Shown one piece after another: positions 33,978 to 43,528 of a stretch of DNA of 64,000 bases. Made by a program: the position numbers and the translations under genes. This DNA is from CAVORB01 sp963736235 (lineage in GTDB: Bacteria > Pseudomonadota > Gammaproteobacteria > Chromatiales > Chromatiaceae). The notes under the pieces were generated by a model that saw nothing but the letters and a program-made list of their open reading frames with translations, was not told the origin of the DNA and made no database searches. Position 1 is the first letter of the stretch. Each line of letters begins with the position of its first letter. Location of the stretch: assembly GCA_963736235.1 (NCBI GenBank), contig CAVTOR010000005.1, forward strand, positions 1 to 64,000, given 5' to 3'.

Positions 33978-34337
33978 ATGAAAAAGCTCGCTACTGCTGC
34001 CGCTATCGCCGCTCTGCTCGGTGTTTCCGCTTCCGCGTCCGCCTTCTGGGGCGGTGGTCCTTGGGGTGGTGGCCCCGGTTACGGCTCCGGCGCCAACGAC
34101 TGGTGGAATGACATGATGGGCGACGGATACGGTGACTTCAACATGAACATGTCCGGCGGCGGGCGTGGCTGGGGTCGCGGCTACAACCGCTACAACGACT
34201 ATTACGGCTACGGCCCGTATGGCTACGGCGGTCCTTACGGCTACGGCGCTCCCTACGGCGGCGGTTACCCCTACGCGGCCCCCTACGGCGCTCCGGTCGC
34301 TCCCCCCGCGGCTCCGGCTCCTGCCGAGACCAAGTAA
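33978..34337 (+). CDS. Sulfur globule protein (SgpA/SgpB-like envelope protein)
   Basis: 119 residues. Signal peptide (MKKLATAAAIAALLGVSASA) then a low-complexity Gly/Tyr/Trp/Pro mature part: FWGGGPWGGGPGYG, NDMMGDGYGDFNMNMSGGGR, GYGPYGYGGPYGYGAPYGGG and a Pro/Ala tail. This fits the sulfur globule proteins that coat periplasmic sulfur droplets in purple sulfur bacteria, including the GDxxGDFNxNMSGGGRG segment. It implies sulfide or thiosulfate oxidation with stored sulfur. Monocistronic, strong promoter, terminator downstream. Assignment is by composition and motif. Confidence 0.88.
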   Translation: MKKLATAAAIAALLGVSASASAFWGGGPWGGGPGYGSGANDWWNDMMGDGYGDFNMNMSGGGRGWGRGYNRYNDYYGYGPYGYGGPYGYGAPYGGGYPYAAPYGAPVAPPAAPAPAETK

Positions 34338-34384
34338 GGATTTCCCGGCTCCTCACGGGGCTGCGCACAAGGATGTGCGTCACG

Positions 34385-34414
34385 AACCGCGCCCGGCAAG
34401 GGCGCGGTTTTTGT
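34385..34414 (+). terminator. Intrinsic terminator of the sulfur globule gene
   Basis: AACCGCGCCC pairs with GGGCGCGGTT over ten bases, loop GGCAA, followed by TTTTGTTTG. Typical factor-independent terminator; also faces the convergent HAD gene. Confidence 0.92.
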
Positions 34415-34535
34415 TTGTCCGGGTCGCCCGTTTTCTCCCACACCCGGACCGTTTGCCTTCGGTTCGACCCGCAGGCTCGCGCCGTGCACACATCCCTTCA
34501 GGACGGCGCCGGTGTCCCGCGTAGCGAGGGCGCAG

Positions 34536-35228
34536 TCAGCGTGAATCCTTACCCCCGCGTAGCGAGATAACGGGCCAACCCTGCTCCCCGGCATGGCGCT
34601 CCAGGTGCTCGTCCGGGTCGACCGCAACTGGGTGGTCCACGCGCTCCAGCAATGGGATGTCATTGTGAGAGTCGCTGTAGAAGATGCTGTCCGCTAGCGT
34701 CTCGCCTGACTCCCGAATCCAAGCGTTGAGCCGCTGGACCTTGCCTTCCTGAAACGCGGGCATGCCCGCCACCTCGCCCGTGTAGCGCCCGTTCGCCCGG
34801 GCGGGCACCGTGGCGATGAGGTTTGGTACGCCCAGGCGTTCCGCGATCGGGGCCGTCACGAACTCGTTGGTAGCCGTGATGATCAGAAGCGTGTCGCCCC
34901 GGTCCCGGTGTTCTGCGATCAGCTTGCGCGCAGCCGGCAGGATGATGGGATCGATCTTCTCGCGCACGAAGTCCGCTCGCCAGCCCGACAAGGCGGCGGG
35001 GTCGCTGTCCCGGAGTGGGCGCAGCGAGAAACGCAAGAACTCGAAGATGTCCAGCCGGCCCTCGCGGTACTCGCGATAGAAGCGCTCGTTCTCGCGTTCG
35101 TACTCTTCTGCGTTCACGACTCCGCGTTCGGCGAGGAAGACTCCCCACAGGTAGTCGGAGTCGCCGGCGAGAAGGGTATTGTCGAGATCGAATATCGCCA
35201 GAGCCAATGTGGGTCTCTCATGCCTCAC
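34536..35228 (-). CDS. HAD-IB family phosphatase (SerB-like)
   Basis: 230 residues. Motif I LAIFDLDNTLLAGDSDY (nucleophile Asp), motif II LLIITATNEF (Thr), Lys region in FQEGKVQRL, motif IV YSDSHNDIPLLERVDHPVAV. This subtype, often annotated histidinol-phosphatase-like, commonly lies beside rppH and ptsP in gammaproteobacteria; the substrate is uncertain. Divergent from rppH with 146 bases between. Confidence 0.9.
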   Translation of the reverse strand: MRHERPTLALAIFDLDNTLLAGDSDYLWGVFLAERGVVNAEEYERENERFYREYREGRLDIFEFLRFSLRPLRDSDPAALSGWRADFVREKIDPIILPAARKLIAEHRDRGDTLLIITATNEFVTAPIAERLGVPNLIATVPARANGRYTGEVAGMPAFQEGKVQRLNAWIRESGETLADSIFYSDSHNDIPLLERVDHPVAVDPDEHLERHAGEQGWPVISLRGGKDSR

Positions 35229-35374
35229 GTGGACACGCCTGGGGCTCCAGGTCGTCCGTGTCCGTCCACTATAGCGAATTTTCTTTATTAGCAGAAGCTT
35301 ATGCGTCTGCGCGGGTTGCCCGGTCTAGGGCCTTGTGGAAAAATGGGTAATGAGATTGCGCAAGGTATCCTGCC

Positions 35375-35914
35375 TTGATCGACCCGGATGGTTTCAGGCC
35401 GAATGTCGGCATCATTCTGAGTAACGGAGAACGCCGCCTGTTCTGGGGCAGGCGCGTGGGGCAGAATGCGTGGCAGTTTCCGCAAGGTGGGATCCGATCG
35501 GACGAGACTCCGCGCGATGCCATGTTTCGGGAACTCCAGGAGGAGGTCGGACTCTTTCCCCACCAAGTGACGGTGCTGGGCGCGACCAGGCATTGGTTGC
35601 GCTACCGCCTCCCCAGGCGATTCATTCGGCGCAACTGCGGGCCCACCTGCATCGGCCAGAAGCAGGTCTGGTTCATGCTCCGGGTGAACTGCGGCGAAGA
35701 CGCATTCTGCCTCGACAAATGCGAGAAGCCCGAGTTCGACGCCTGGCGATGGGTCTGCTATTGGCAGCCCGTGCGCGAGGTGGTTTACTTCAAACGCCGG
35801 GTCTACGAGCAGGCGCTCGAGGAACTGGCGCCATTCTTGTACCCTGAGGGGGCTCCGACGCGTCAACTGGCCATCGGCGGGCAGCCCCGCTTTCTCCGGC
35901 AGAAGCACCGCTGA
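35375..35914 (+). CDS. rppH: RNA 5'-pyrophosphohydrolase RppH
   Basis: 179 residues, Nudix hydrolase that removes pyrophosphate from mRNA 5' ends and starts decay. Starts MIDPDGFRPNVGIILSN, with WQFPQGGI and the Nudix box residues GGIRSDETPRDAMFRELQEE in sequence, then the family-typical QKQVWFML and FDAWRWVCYW. The start codon is TTG (35375), placed by homology; RBS is weak. 58 bases before ptsP, same strand, the usual gammaproteobacterial pair. Confidence 0.95.
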   Translation: MIDPDGFRPNVGIILSNGERRLFWGRRVGQNAWQFPQGGIRSDETPRDAMFRELQEEVGLFPHQVTVLGATRHWLRYRLPRRFIRRNCGPTCIGQKQVWFMLRVNCGEDAFCLDKCEKPEFDAWRWVCYWQPVREVVYFKRRVYEQALEELAPFLYPEGAPTRQLAIGGQPRFLRQKHR

Positions 35915-35971
35915 CACCCAAGCGCCCCGGTCCAGCGGCGGCACCCCCACGCAAGCGGGCCGAGTCGTAAC

Positions 35972-38236
35972 ATGCTCGACCATCTCCACCGTATTGTTCA
36001 AGAAGTCAACAACGCGCCGGATCTCGAGCAGGCGCTGCAAGTCATCGTGCGTCGCGTCAAGGAGACCATCGGCGCGGACGTTTGCTCGGTGTATCTCACT
36101 GATTTCGATACCCGTGAGCACTTGCTGCAGGCAACGGACGGACTGCGACCCGAGGCGGTGGGCGAGGTTCGCCTGCCTCTGCACCGGGGCTTGATCGGCT
36201 GGGTGAGCGAGCGTGCCGAGCCGGTCAATCTCGACGACGCATCGACGCACCCTCGTTACTTGTTCATTCATGAGACCGGGGAGGATCGCTACCGCGGCTT
36301 CCTCGGTGTTCCGATCATCCAGAACCGAAAGGTGCTGGGGGTCCTGGTGCTGCGACAGCGCGCCAAGCGCCGCTTCGAGGACGACGAGGTAACCCTTGTC
36401 CTGACCCTGGCGTCCCAGCTCGCCGGGGCCATCACCCACGCCCGTGCCAGTGGCGAGTTGGCGCGCTTGCAAGAGCCGGGCGGCTTGCCGAATCACTTTC
36501 TGCAAGGGATTCCTGCCGCGCCTGGCATCGCCATCGGCCTCGCGGTCGTGGTTTATCCGCCGGCGGACCTCGATGCGGTTCCCGACCGCTCCGCGGCCGA
36601 TGTGCCCAAGGAGGAGGATGCCTTCCGCAGCGCGGTATCGGACGTGATGGAGGAGATCGAGCGTTTCGCCGTTCGCACGGCGGCGGACCTGCGGGCCGAG
36701 GAGCGGGCATTGTTCGATGCCTGGTTGCTCATGCTGGAGAGCGACACCCTGATCGACGGCACGGTCGAGCGCATCCGCAAGGGCAACTGGGGGCCGGGAG
36801 CCCTGCGCGACACCATCGCGGAGCATGCGCGGGTATTCGATTCCATGGATGACCCCTATCTGCGCGAGCGCGCGTCGGATGTGCGCGATCTCGGTCGGCG
36901 TATCCTCATGCATCTGCAGAACCTGGAGTCACGGCCCGTGGAGTATCCGCCGGGCACCATCCTCGTCGGCGAAGAGATCAGCGCCATGCAGATCGCGGAC
37001 GTGCCCCCTGCCGCGTTGGCCGGCATCGTCTCGGTCACCGGCTCGAGCTCGTCCCATGTCGCGATCCTCGCCCGCGGTATGGGGGTGCCCGCGGCCATGG
37101 GCGTCACGGACTTGCCAGTGGGGCGGATCGAAGGGCTGGAGATGGTCGTAGACGGCTACCGGGGACGCGTCTACGCGGCGCCCGGTGCGGTGGTGCGCGC
37201 CGAGTATCGGCGGCTCATGGATGATGATCTGGCCCTGACCAACGAGCTCGAGAACCTGCGCCGCCTCCCCGCCGAGACTCCGGACGGCTATACGCTTCCT
37301 CTGTACCTCAACACCGGCCTGGTTTCGGAGGCGCGTCCCGTGGGTATCGAGGAGTCCGCCGGCGTCGGCCTTTACCGCACCGAGCTGCCCTTTCTCGTGC
37401 GCGATCGCTTTCCTGGCGAGACCGTGCAGATGACCAACTACCGGCAGGTGTTGGAGACCTTTGCCCCGCGCCCGGTAACCATCCGCACCCTGGACGTGGG
37501 CGGCGACAAGCCGCTTCCCTATTTCCCCGTGTCGGAATCCAACCCCTTCCTCGGCTGGCGCGGCATACGCATCACGCTGGACCATCCGGAGATCTTCCTG
37601 ACCCAGGTGCGGGCGATGTTGCGCGCATCGATCGGGTTGGAAAACCTCCAGGTCCTGTTACCCATGATCAGCACGGTGAGCGAGGTCGACGAGGCCCTGC
37701 TGCTGATTCAGCGGGCTCACGACGAGCTGCTGGAAGAGGGCTACCGGGTCAAGATGCCGCCTGTCGGGGTCATGGTCGAGGTTCCGGCAGCCGTCTACCA
37801 GGCAGAGGCTTTGGCGCGGCGGGTGGGCTTTTTCTCGATCGGAACCAACGACCTGACGCAGTACCTCCTGGCAGTCGATCGCAACAATGCCCACGTGGCG
37901 AAGCTCTACGACGAGCTCCACCCGGCCGTGCTGCGCGCCATGGTTCAGATCGTCGCCGGTGCCCGCGCGTACGGACGCGAGGTCAGTATCTGCGGGGAGA
38001 TGGCGGGCGATCCCCTGGCGGCGGTTCTGCTCCTTGGGATGGGCGTGCACAGCCTGAGCATGGGGGCCGGCAGCCTGCTGCCGGTCAAGTGGGTCATCCG
38101 CAGCGTCAGCCGCGCAAAGGCGCGGGAGCTTCTGGGCGTGGCACTGCATTGCGAGGAGGCTGAATGCGTCCGCCGCCTGCTGCTCGAGGCCCTGGAAGAC
38201 GTGGGCCTGGGTGGGCTGGTACGACCGGGGAAGTGA
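35972..38236 (+). CDS. ptsP: PEP-protein phosphotransferase of the nitrogen PTS (EI-Ntr)
   Basis: 754 residues. N-terminal GAF domain (residues about 15-165: DLEQALQVIVRRVKETIGAD, LLQATDGLRPEAVGEVRLPL), then PEP-utiliser N domain, mobile His domain with SSSHVAILARGMGVPAAMGV (phospho-His), and C-terminal TIM barrel (RTELPFLVRDRFPG, VRTLDVGGDKP-like IRTLDVGGDKPL, FFSIGTNDLTQYLLAVDRNN, CGEMAGDP). It passes phosphate to NPr and signals nitrogen and carbon state. Length normal. Confidence 0.96.
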   Translation: MLDHLHRIVQEVNNAPDLEQALQVIVRRVKETIGADVCSVYLTDFDTREHLLQATDGLRPEAVGEVRLPLHRGLIGWVSERAEPVNLDDASTHPRYLFIHETGEDRYRGFLGVPIIQNRKVLGVLVLRQRAKRRFEDDEVTLVLTLASQLAGAITHARASGELARLQEPGGLPNHFLQGIPAAPGIAIGLAVVVYPPADLDAVPDRSAADVPKEEDAFRSAVSDVMEEIERFAVRTAADLRAEERALFDAWLLMLESDTLIDGTVERIRKGNWGPGALRDTIAEHARVFDSMDDPYLRERASDVRDLGRRILMHLQNLESRPVEYPPGTILVGEEISAMQIADVPPAALAGIVSVTGSSSSHVAILARGMGVPAAMGVTDLPVGRIEGLEMVVDGYRGRVYAAPGAVVRAEYRRLMDDDLALTNELENLRRLPAETPDGYTLPLYLNTGLVSEARPVGIEESAGVGLYRTELPFLVRDRFPGETVQMTNYRQVLETFAPRPVTIRTLDVGGDKPLPYFPVSESNPFLGWRGIRITLDHPEIFLTQVRAMLRASIGLENLQVLLPMISTVSEVDEALLLIQRAHDELLEEGYRVKMPPVGVMVEVPAAVYQAEALARRVGFFSIGTNDLTQYLLAVDRNNAHVAKLYDELHPAVLRAMVQIVAGARAYGREVSICGEMAGDPLAAVLLLGMGVHSLSMGAGSLLPVKWVIRSVSRAKARELLGVALHCEEAECVRRLLLEALEDVGLGGLVRPGK

Positions 38237-38259
38237 CGGTCACCGGCCCCGGTGATTGC

Positions 38260-39667
38260 CTAACGCTCGGCGGGCAGCGATTTACCTGGGTTGAGGATGC
38301 CCCGCGGATCGAACTGACGTTTGATGTTGTGCATCAGGCGCAGGGTTACCGGGTCGATCTCGCGGGCGATGAAGTCGCGTTTCTCCAAGCCCACGCCGTG
38401 CTCGCCCGAAAGGGTGCCCCCGAGTGCGATGACCAGCGAGAACACGGCGTCGAGGCATTGTTCGGCGCGGGCCATCTCGGCCCGGTCCTCCGGATTCACC
38501 AGCAGGTTGACGTGTATGTTGCCGTTGCCGGCGTGGCCGAAGTTGACGATGCGGATGCCGGTCTCGCGCGACAACCGCTCCAGGCCGTCGATGAAGGAGC
38601 CGATGCGCGAGACCGGCACCACGACATCCTCGTTGATCTTCTTGGGTGCGATGTGTCGCAGCGCCGGCGACAGGGCCTTGCGCGTCTTCCACAGGGCGGC
38701 GATCTCGGCGGCATCCGCGGCGGTGTGAACGTCCTTCAGGCCCGCGTTGCTCGCGGCCAGGGCGACCGCCTTGGCGGCCTCGTCGATGCAGTGTGCCGGA
38801 CCGTCCACCTCGATCATGAGCAGCGCGCCGGTGTCCGGGTGGCAGCCCGAGGTCGGAAAAGCCGCGAACCATCTCGATGGCCGCCCCGTCCATGAACTCC
38901 AGGGCGCAGGGAATGACGGGCTGGGACATGATCGCGGCCACCGCGGCGGCGGCCGCGTGAATATCGCCGTAGGTCGCGCGCAAGGTGCGTTTCGCCTCCG
39001 GCAGTGGAGTAAGCTTGAGGGTGGCCTCCGTGATCAGCGCCAGGGTGCCCTCGGAGCCGATGATGAGCCGCGTCAGGTCATAGCCCACCACCCCCTTGGT
39101 GGTGGAGACACCGGTTCGGAAGGGCTCGGCGGCACCGGTCACGGCGCGCAGCCCGAGGGTGTTCTCCCGCGGGGTGCCGTATTTGACGGCCCTGGGACCG
39201 GCCGCGTTGTAGGCCAGATTCCCGCCCACGGTGCACACCGCGGCGCTGGTGGGGTCCGGGGGCCAGAAGAATCCCTCTCGCGCCACCGCTTGCTGCAGCG
39301 ACTCGTTGGTGACGCCGGGCTCGACGACGGCGAGGCGGTTGCTCGGATCGACGCGAAGGATACGCGTCATGCGCTCGAAGGACAGGACGATGCCGCCGCG
39401 GTCCGGCACCGTGGCTCCCGTGGTGCCCGTGCCCCGACCGCGTGCGGTGACCGGGATCTCGAGCTCGTTGCACAGCGCGAGCGTGGCCTCGACCTGCGCG
39501 GGTTCGGTGATGAAAAGTACCGCCTGCGGCAGCGCCTGGCGCCTGCTGTTGTCGTAGCCGTAGGGCCAGCAGTCGGCGGGATCGGTGAGTACCCTTTCGC
39601 TGCCCGCGATCGCGCGCAGCTTGCGTATGGCCTCAGGCGGAAGCGGGGGTGGGCTCGACGTACTCAA
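38260..39667 (-). CDS. glcD: FAD-linked glycolate/lactate oxidase subunit GlcD-like (frameshift)
   Basis: About 468 codons. FAD-binding motifs: PVTARGRGTGTTGATVP, VEPGVTNESLQQA, CTVGGNLAYNAAG, GYDLTRLIIGSEGTLALITE. The frame changes near 38840 (after RGFSDLGLPPG) and continues as MIEVDGPAHCIDEAAKAV to the cofactor-domain motifs VNFGHAGNGNIHVNLL, GTLSGEHGVGLEKR and FDPRGILNPGK. Oxidises 2-hydroxy acids, electrons to FAD. Overlaps dolP by 35 bases. glcE and glcF are not beside it. Confidence 0.88.
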
Positions 39668-40283
39668 AGACCTTGACCACCTTCTTGACGCCGGACACGT
39701 AGCGGGCCTTCTCCACCGCGGCGTCCGCCTCCTGCGCGCTCACCAGACCCATGAGGTAGACGACGCCCATCTCGGTGACGACCTTGACCCGCGTCGGGTC
39801 GAAGCCAGGCAAGTCGATCTTGGTCAAGGCAAACTTGACCTGGGATGTGATGATAGTGTCTTGGCTTTGGCGCGTAAGGTCGGCAGGCGGACCGATCGTC
39901 ACCTCGTTGATGACGCGCTTGACACCTGGCAGGCGGCTTACCTTGTCGGCGAAGCGCTGGCTGATCTCCTCGCTGTCCGCGCGGCCGGTCAGCAGCACCA
40001 CGTGATTGTAGCTGGTTGCGCTGATACTGCTTTTCGCTTGGATGTCGGCGTCGTTGAACTCGGCCGCCATGGCTTGGACCTCGATCTGCTGGTCTTCCAG
40101 CACGGTCTTCGCGTCGCGTCGCTCGTGGGCGACGCCCGCGCCCACGGCAATGCCGGCGACCACCGCGGCGGCGCACCCTTGCAGTAGGGGTAGGCCGGCG
40201 ATCGCGAGAAGTCCAGCGGCCAGGACGGCGGGTACCGTAACTCGGGCAGGGTGGGCTGGGCGTGTATCGTGTTTATTCCGCAT
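39633..40283 (-). CDS. dolP: Outer membrane lipoprotein with two BON domains (DolP/YraP)
   Basis: 216 residues. Lipoprotein signal with lipobox GLPLLQGCAA. Two BON domains: about residues 80-140 (ISATSYNHVVLLTGRADSEE, LPGVKRVINEVTIG) and 155-215 (KVVTEMGVVYLMGLVSAQEA, VSGVKKVVKVFEYVE). DolP binds anionic lipid and supports outer membrane integrity. Context yraN-lpoA upstream is the conserved gammaproteobacterial cluster; the usual diaA/gmhA-type gene between yraN and dolP is absent. Confidence 0.92.
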   Translation of the reverse strand: MRNKHDTRPAHPARVTVPAVLAAGLLAIAGLPLLQGCAAAVVAGIAVGAGVAHERRDAKTVLEDQQIEVQAMAAEFNDADIQAKSSISATSYNHVVLLTGRADSEEISQRFADKVSRLPGVKRVINEVTIGPPADLTRQSQDTIITSQVKFALTKIDLPGFDPTRVKVVTEMGVVYLMGLVSAQEADAAVEKARYVSGVKKVVKVFEYVEPTPASA

Positions 40284-40683
40284 GAAAGGCGTCCCGTATC
40301 CAAACGATGTTGTCGTTACCGCTCACGGCGAGGACGTCGAAGCGGCAGGGTGAGTTGGTTGGGTGCTCTCGCAGGTAGTAGGAGGCGGTTGCGGCCAGCC
40401 GCCGCTGCTTGTGCGCATCGATGGTTTCCGCCGGAGTGCCGTAGCGAGAGCTCTTGCGGAACCTGACCTCGACGAAAACCAAGGTCTCGGCCTCTCGCAT
40501 CACAAGATCGATTTCCCCGAATCGGCAGCGGTAGTTGCAGGCAATCAGGCGCAGGCCTCGCTGCCGCAGATAGTCGCCCGCGAGGCGCTCCTTGTCCCCT
40601 CCGACGACCGAAGCGGTTCTAGCGGGGAATCGCGGCAAGACGGGGCGCGCCTCGGGCGGCCAGGAGTGGGCCTTCCGGATCAA
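40273..40683 (-). CDS. yraN: UPF0102 / YraN family nuclease-like protein
   Basis: 136 residues as open, likely about 115. Family core: KERLAGDYLRQRGLRLIACN, CRFGEIDLVMREAETLVFVE and VRFRKSSRYGTPAETIDAHK, with the acidic and Lys residues of a restriction-endonuclease-like fold (E-I-D, F-V-E-V-R). No ATG lies near the family's usual start; the ATG at 40683 sits inside lpoA, and a TTG near 40635 is possible. Overlaps dolP by 11 bases. Confidence 0.88.
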   Translation of the reverse strand: MIRKAHSWPPEARPVLPRFPARTASVVGGDKERLAGDYLRQRGLRLIACNYRCRFGEIDLVMREAETLVFVEVRFRKSSRYGTPAETIDAHKQRRLAATASYYLREHPTNSPCRFDVLAVSGNDNIVWIRDAFHAE

Positions 40684-41851
40684 GTCTCTTCGCGGGTGCC
40701 CAAAGGCGTGTTTCGACGCTGGCCAAGGCCGGCCCGGAGGGGCTGAAGCGTGCCAGGGTCAACCCGCGCACGACGTTCCGCTGGCTGTCCAACCTGAGCT
40801 CACCGGTCTTGCCCTGTACGACGGCACCCCGGTTCGACGCCATCCAGGCGAGTCGGGGCGCCAGCCGATAGGCGTCGATGCCCATGGCGTAGAGCCTGGT
40901 GAGGCCGTCCTGCATCCCAGGCGTGCGCTGTTGGACGCGTTCGCGGGAGAGCGGGTCGCCCGCGTCGGGAGCGACCAACCAGGGGATGTCGACGAAGTAA
41001 ATCCCGACAATCGGCTGATCCGCCACCGGGTCGAAGCGGCCCCCGTAGATGTGGGAGGTCGCGAAGACCGGGAAATCATAGGCCGACATAGCCCGGACTC
41101 GGGGGGCGATCTCGCGAGCCATTTGCGATGATGTCGCCACCAGGAACAGGAAATCGGCGTCGTCCGCTCGCGCGCTCAAGTTGCCGATGGGCTGGGTGAA
41201 GTCGAAGCCGTTCGGGTCGTAGACTTCGGTCGCTGCCAGGCGTCCCCCGAGGGACAGCCATTGCTGATGAAAGCCCTTGGCCATGCGCTCGCCCCAGGGG
41301 CTGCTCGGGTAGAGCATCAGCGCCGAGCGATGACCGCCGTCCCATGCCTTGCGTGCCGCTTCCGCGGCCTCGTCCTCAGGTGACAGAGAGAACTGGTAGA
41401 GGTTGGCAGGCGATCGGGCGGTGGAGACCCGGTTGAGGGCAAGCACGGGCACCGGGAGGCTGGCCGCGCGCGCCAACTGTTCGACGGCCTCCTTCTGCAG
41501 GGGTCCGATGACAAAGCTGGCTCCGTCCGCCGCCGCTTGCTGCACCAGGGCGTTCGCCGACTGAGCGGTACTGGTGTCGTAGAAACGAAGCTGCGGCCTC
41601 TTGCCTTGCTCGTCCGCGGCCTGGGCGGCGAGAATGCCATCCTTCAAAGCCTGGGCGGCGCCGGCGAAGCGGCCGGATTGCGGCAGCAGCACGGCCACCG
41701 TCTCTCCCCCGCGATAACCGCCGCTGCGGGCGCTGCTCAGATCGGAATCGCGTTGCACCGGGCCGGCGCAGCCCGCGACGACCGTTGCAAGAACGGCTAG
41801 CTTGAGCCAGGCGCGCAAGGGGATCGGGGCGTGGGGACGTCTCGTCAGCAT
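40619..41851 (-). CDS. lpoA: Penicillin-binding protein activator LpoA, short form
   Basis: 410 residues. Lipoprotein leader (LKLAVLATVVAGCAG). The body is the C-terminal LpoA domain, a periplasmic-binding-protein fold: VAVLLPQSGRFAGAAQALKD, SFVIGPLQKEAVEQLAR, SALMLYPSSPWGERMAKGFH, FATSHIYGGRFDP. E. coli LpoA has an extra N-terminal TPR domain (about 250 residues) that is missing here. It stimulates PBP1A from the outer membrane. Divergent from rsmI, as in other gammaproteobacteria. Confidence 0.92.
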   Translation of the reverse strand: MLTRRPHAPIPLRAWLKLAVLATVVAGCAGPVQRDSDLSSARSGGYRGGETVAVLLPQSGRFAGAAQALKDGILAAQAADEQGKRPQLRFYDTSTAQSANALVQQAAADGASFVIGPLQKEAVEQLARAASLPVPVLALNRVSTARSPANLYQFSLSPEDEAAEAARKAWDGGHRSALMLYPSSPWGERMAKGFHQQWLSLGGRLAATEVYDPNGFDFTQPIGNLSARADDADFLFLVATSSQMAREIAPRVRAMSAYDFPVFATSHIYGGRFDPVADQPIVGIYFVDIPWLVAPDAGDPLSRERVQQRTPGMQDGLTRLYAMGIDAYRLAPRLAWMASNRGAVVQGKTGELRLDSQRNVVRGLTLARFSPSGPALASVETRLWAPAKRLDPEGPLLAARGAPRLAAIPR

Positions 41852-41892
41852 CTTGCTGTTGGCCTATGTCCGGGGTGGAGGAAACAATCCGC

Positions 41893-42781
41893 ATGTCAAC
41901 ATCGTCGAGCGTACTATACGTGGTGGCAACACCGATCGGCAATCTGGCGGACGCGACCTATCGCGCGTTGCAGGTGCTTGCCGAAGTGGACCTGATCGCC
42001 GCCGAGGATACGCGTCACACTCGTCGCCTTCTCTCCCACTACGGCATCAGCACCCGGCTCGTTTCCTGTCACGATCACAACGAGGCGCAAGTCGGTTCCC
42101 CGCTTGCTGAGGCGTCTGGCCGAGGGTGCAAGCCTGGCCTTGGTATCGGATGCAGGCACCCCGCTCATCAGTGATCCCGGCTTCCCGCTGGTTCAGGGCG
42201 CGCGCGATCTCGGTATCCGCGTCGTTCCATTACCCGGTGCGAATGCGGCGGTTTGCGCCCTCTCCGCCGCGGGGCTGCCTTGCGATCGCTTCCTGTTCGT
42301 CGGCTTTCCACCGCGGACGATCGCCAAGCGCCGCGAGTGGGTCGCAGGCCTTGCCGGCGAGTGCGGAACCCTGGTCATGTACGAGGCCGGAAACCGGGTC
42401 GTCGCCACCCTCGCGGCGCTGCGCGACGAGCTTGGCGCCGGGCGCAGGGCCGTCGTGGCGCGCGAGCTGACCAAGCGCTTCGAGACCTTTCTCAGCGGTA
42501 GTCTTGGGGATCTCTCCGTCAGGGTAGCGGCAGACGCTCGGCAGCAGCTGGGGGAGTTCGTAATACTGGTCGAGGGGCGCGGCGAGCCGGACCCGGGCGA
42601 GGGGCGGGGCGACGAGGAGCGTATCCTGCGTGTGCTCGCGTCCGAGTTGCCGCTAAAGCAGGCCGCCGCCTTGGCCGCGCGGATCACGGGCGGCAAGAAG
42701 AATCGACTCTACGCCCTCGCCTTGGCGTGGCGGGATGCCGCCGACAACGGGTCGAACGGGCGCGGAGAGGACGTCGAATGA
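41893..42781 (+). CDS. rsmI: 16S rRNA (cytidine-1402 2'-O)-methyltransferase RsmI (frameshift)
   Basis: About 295 codons. Tetrapyrrole-methylase fold: LYVVATPIGNLADATYRAL, EDTRHTRRLLSHYGI, SLALVSDAGTPLISDPGFP, VVPLPGANAAVCALSAAGLP and FVGFPPR. The frame shifts near 42095 between NEAQV and LLRRLAEGA. The ATG at 41893 is chosen over 41866 because GGAGG precedes it. C-terminal KKNRLYALALAW is typical. Confidence 0.93.
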
Positions 42782-42878
42782 TGGGCCGTATGGACAAGGA
42801 CGGCCTCACCGGCTTCATGCCACGCTTCGGCGTGCATCCCGGAGCGGGTCGGTCGGCGGCGGCGTGGTAGACTCGGCG

Positions 42879-43256
<378 letters not shown>

Positions 43257-43440
43257 TCGTTTCGTCGTATTTCCTCCACCGCTCCCCACCACGCTCCCCG
43301 TCTTCGCCGACCTACTTTAGGTAAAGCTCTAATTTAAGTGTGCATCGCGCTGATTAGAATGATTTTTATCTCGTGTATCATGTCGCTTGATCAGGCCTTC
43401 TTAAGTCCCTGAGCCGCAAGAGAAAACACCCCGATGATCC

Positions 43441-43503
43441 TTGACGCATCCCGGATTCTTGCCTACCATGAGTCGCAAGTGGGAGGAAGTGGGATAAAGG
43501 GGA
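43441..43503 (+). promoter_or_regulatory. mraZ promoter and MraZ boxes
   Basis: TTGACG (43441-43446) and TACCAT (43464-43469) with a 17-base spacer form a sigma-70 promoter. Directly behind it stand TGGGA at 43480, TGGGA at 43490 and GGGGA at 43499, with a 10-base period. MraZ binds such TGGG(A/G) repeats and represses the cluster, so this is likely the autoregulated start of the whole dcw operon. Confidence 0.82.
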
Positions 43504-43528
43504 GTCATTCCCATTTGGGGGGCGCGAT

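Noticed and set aside
35288..36913. 541-codon minus-strand open frame opposite rppH and ptsP
   Set aside because: Shadow of two clearly conserved genes.
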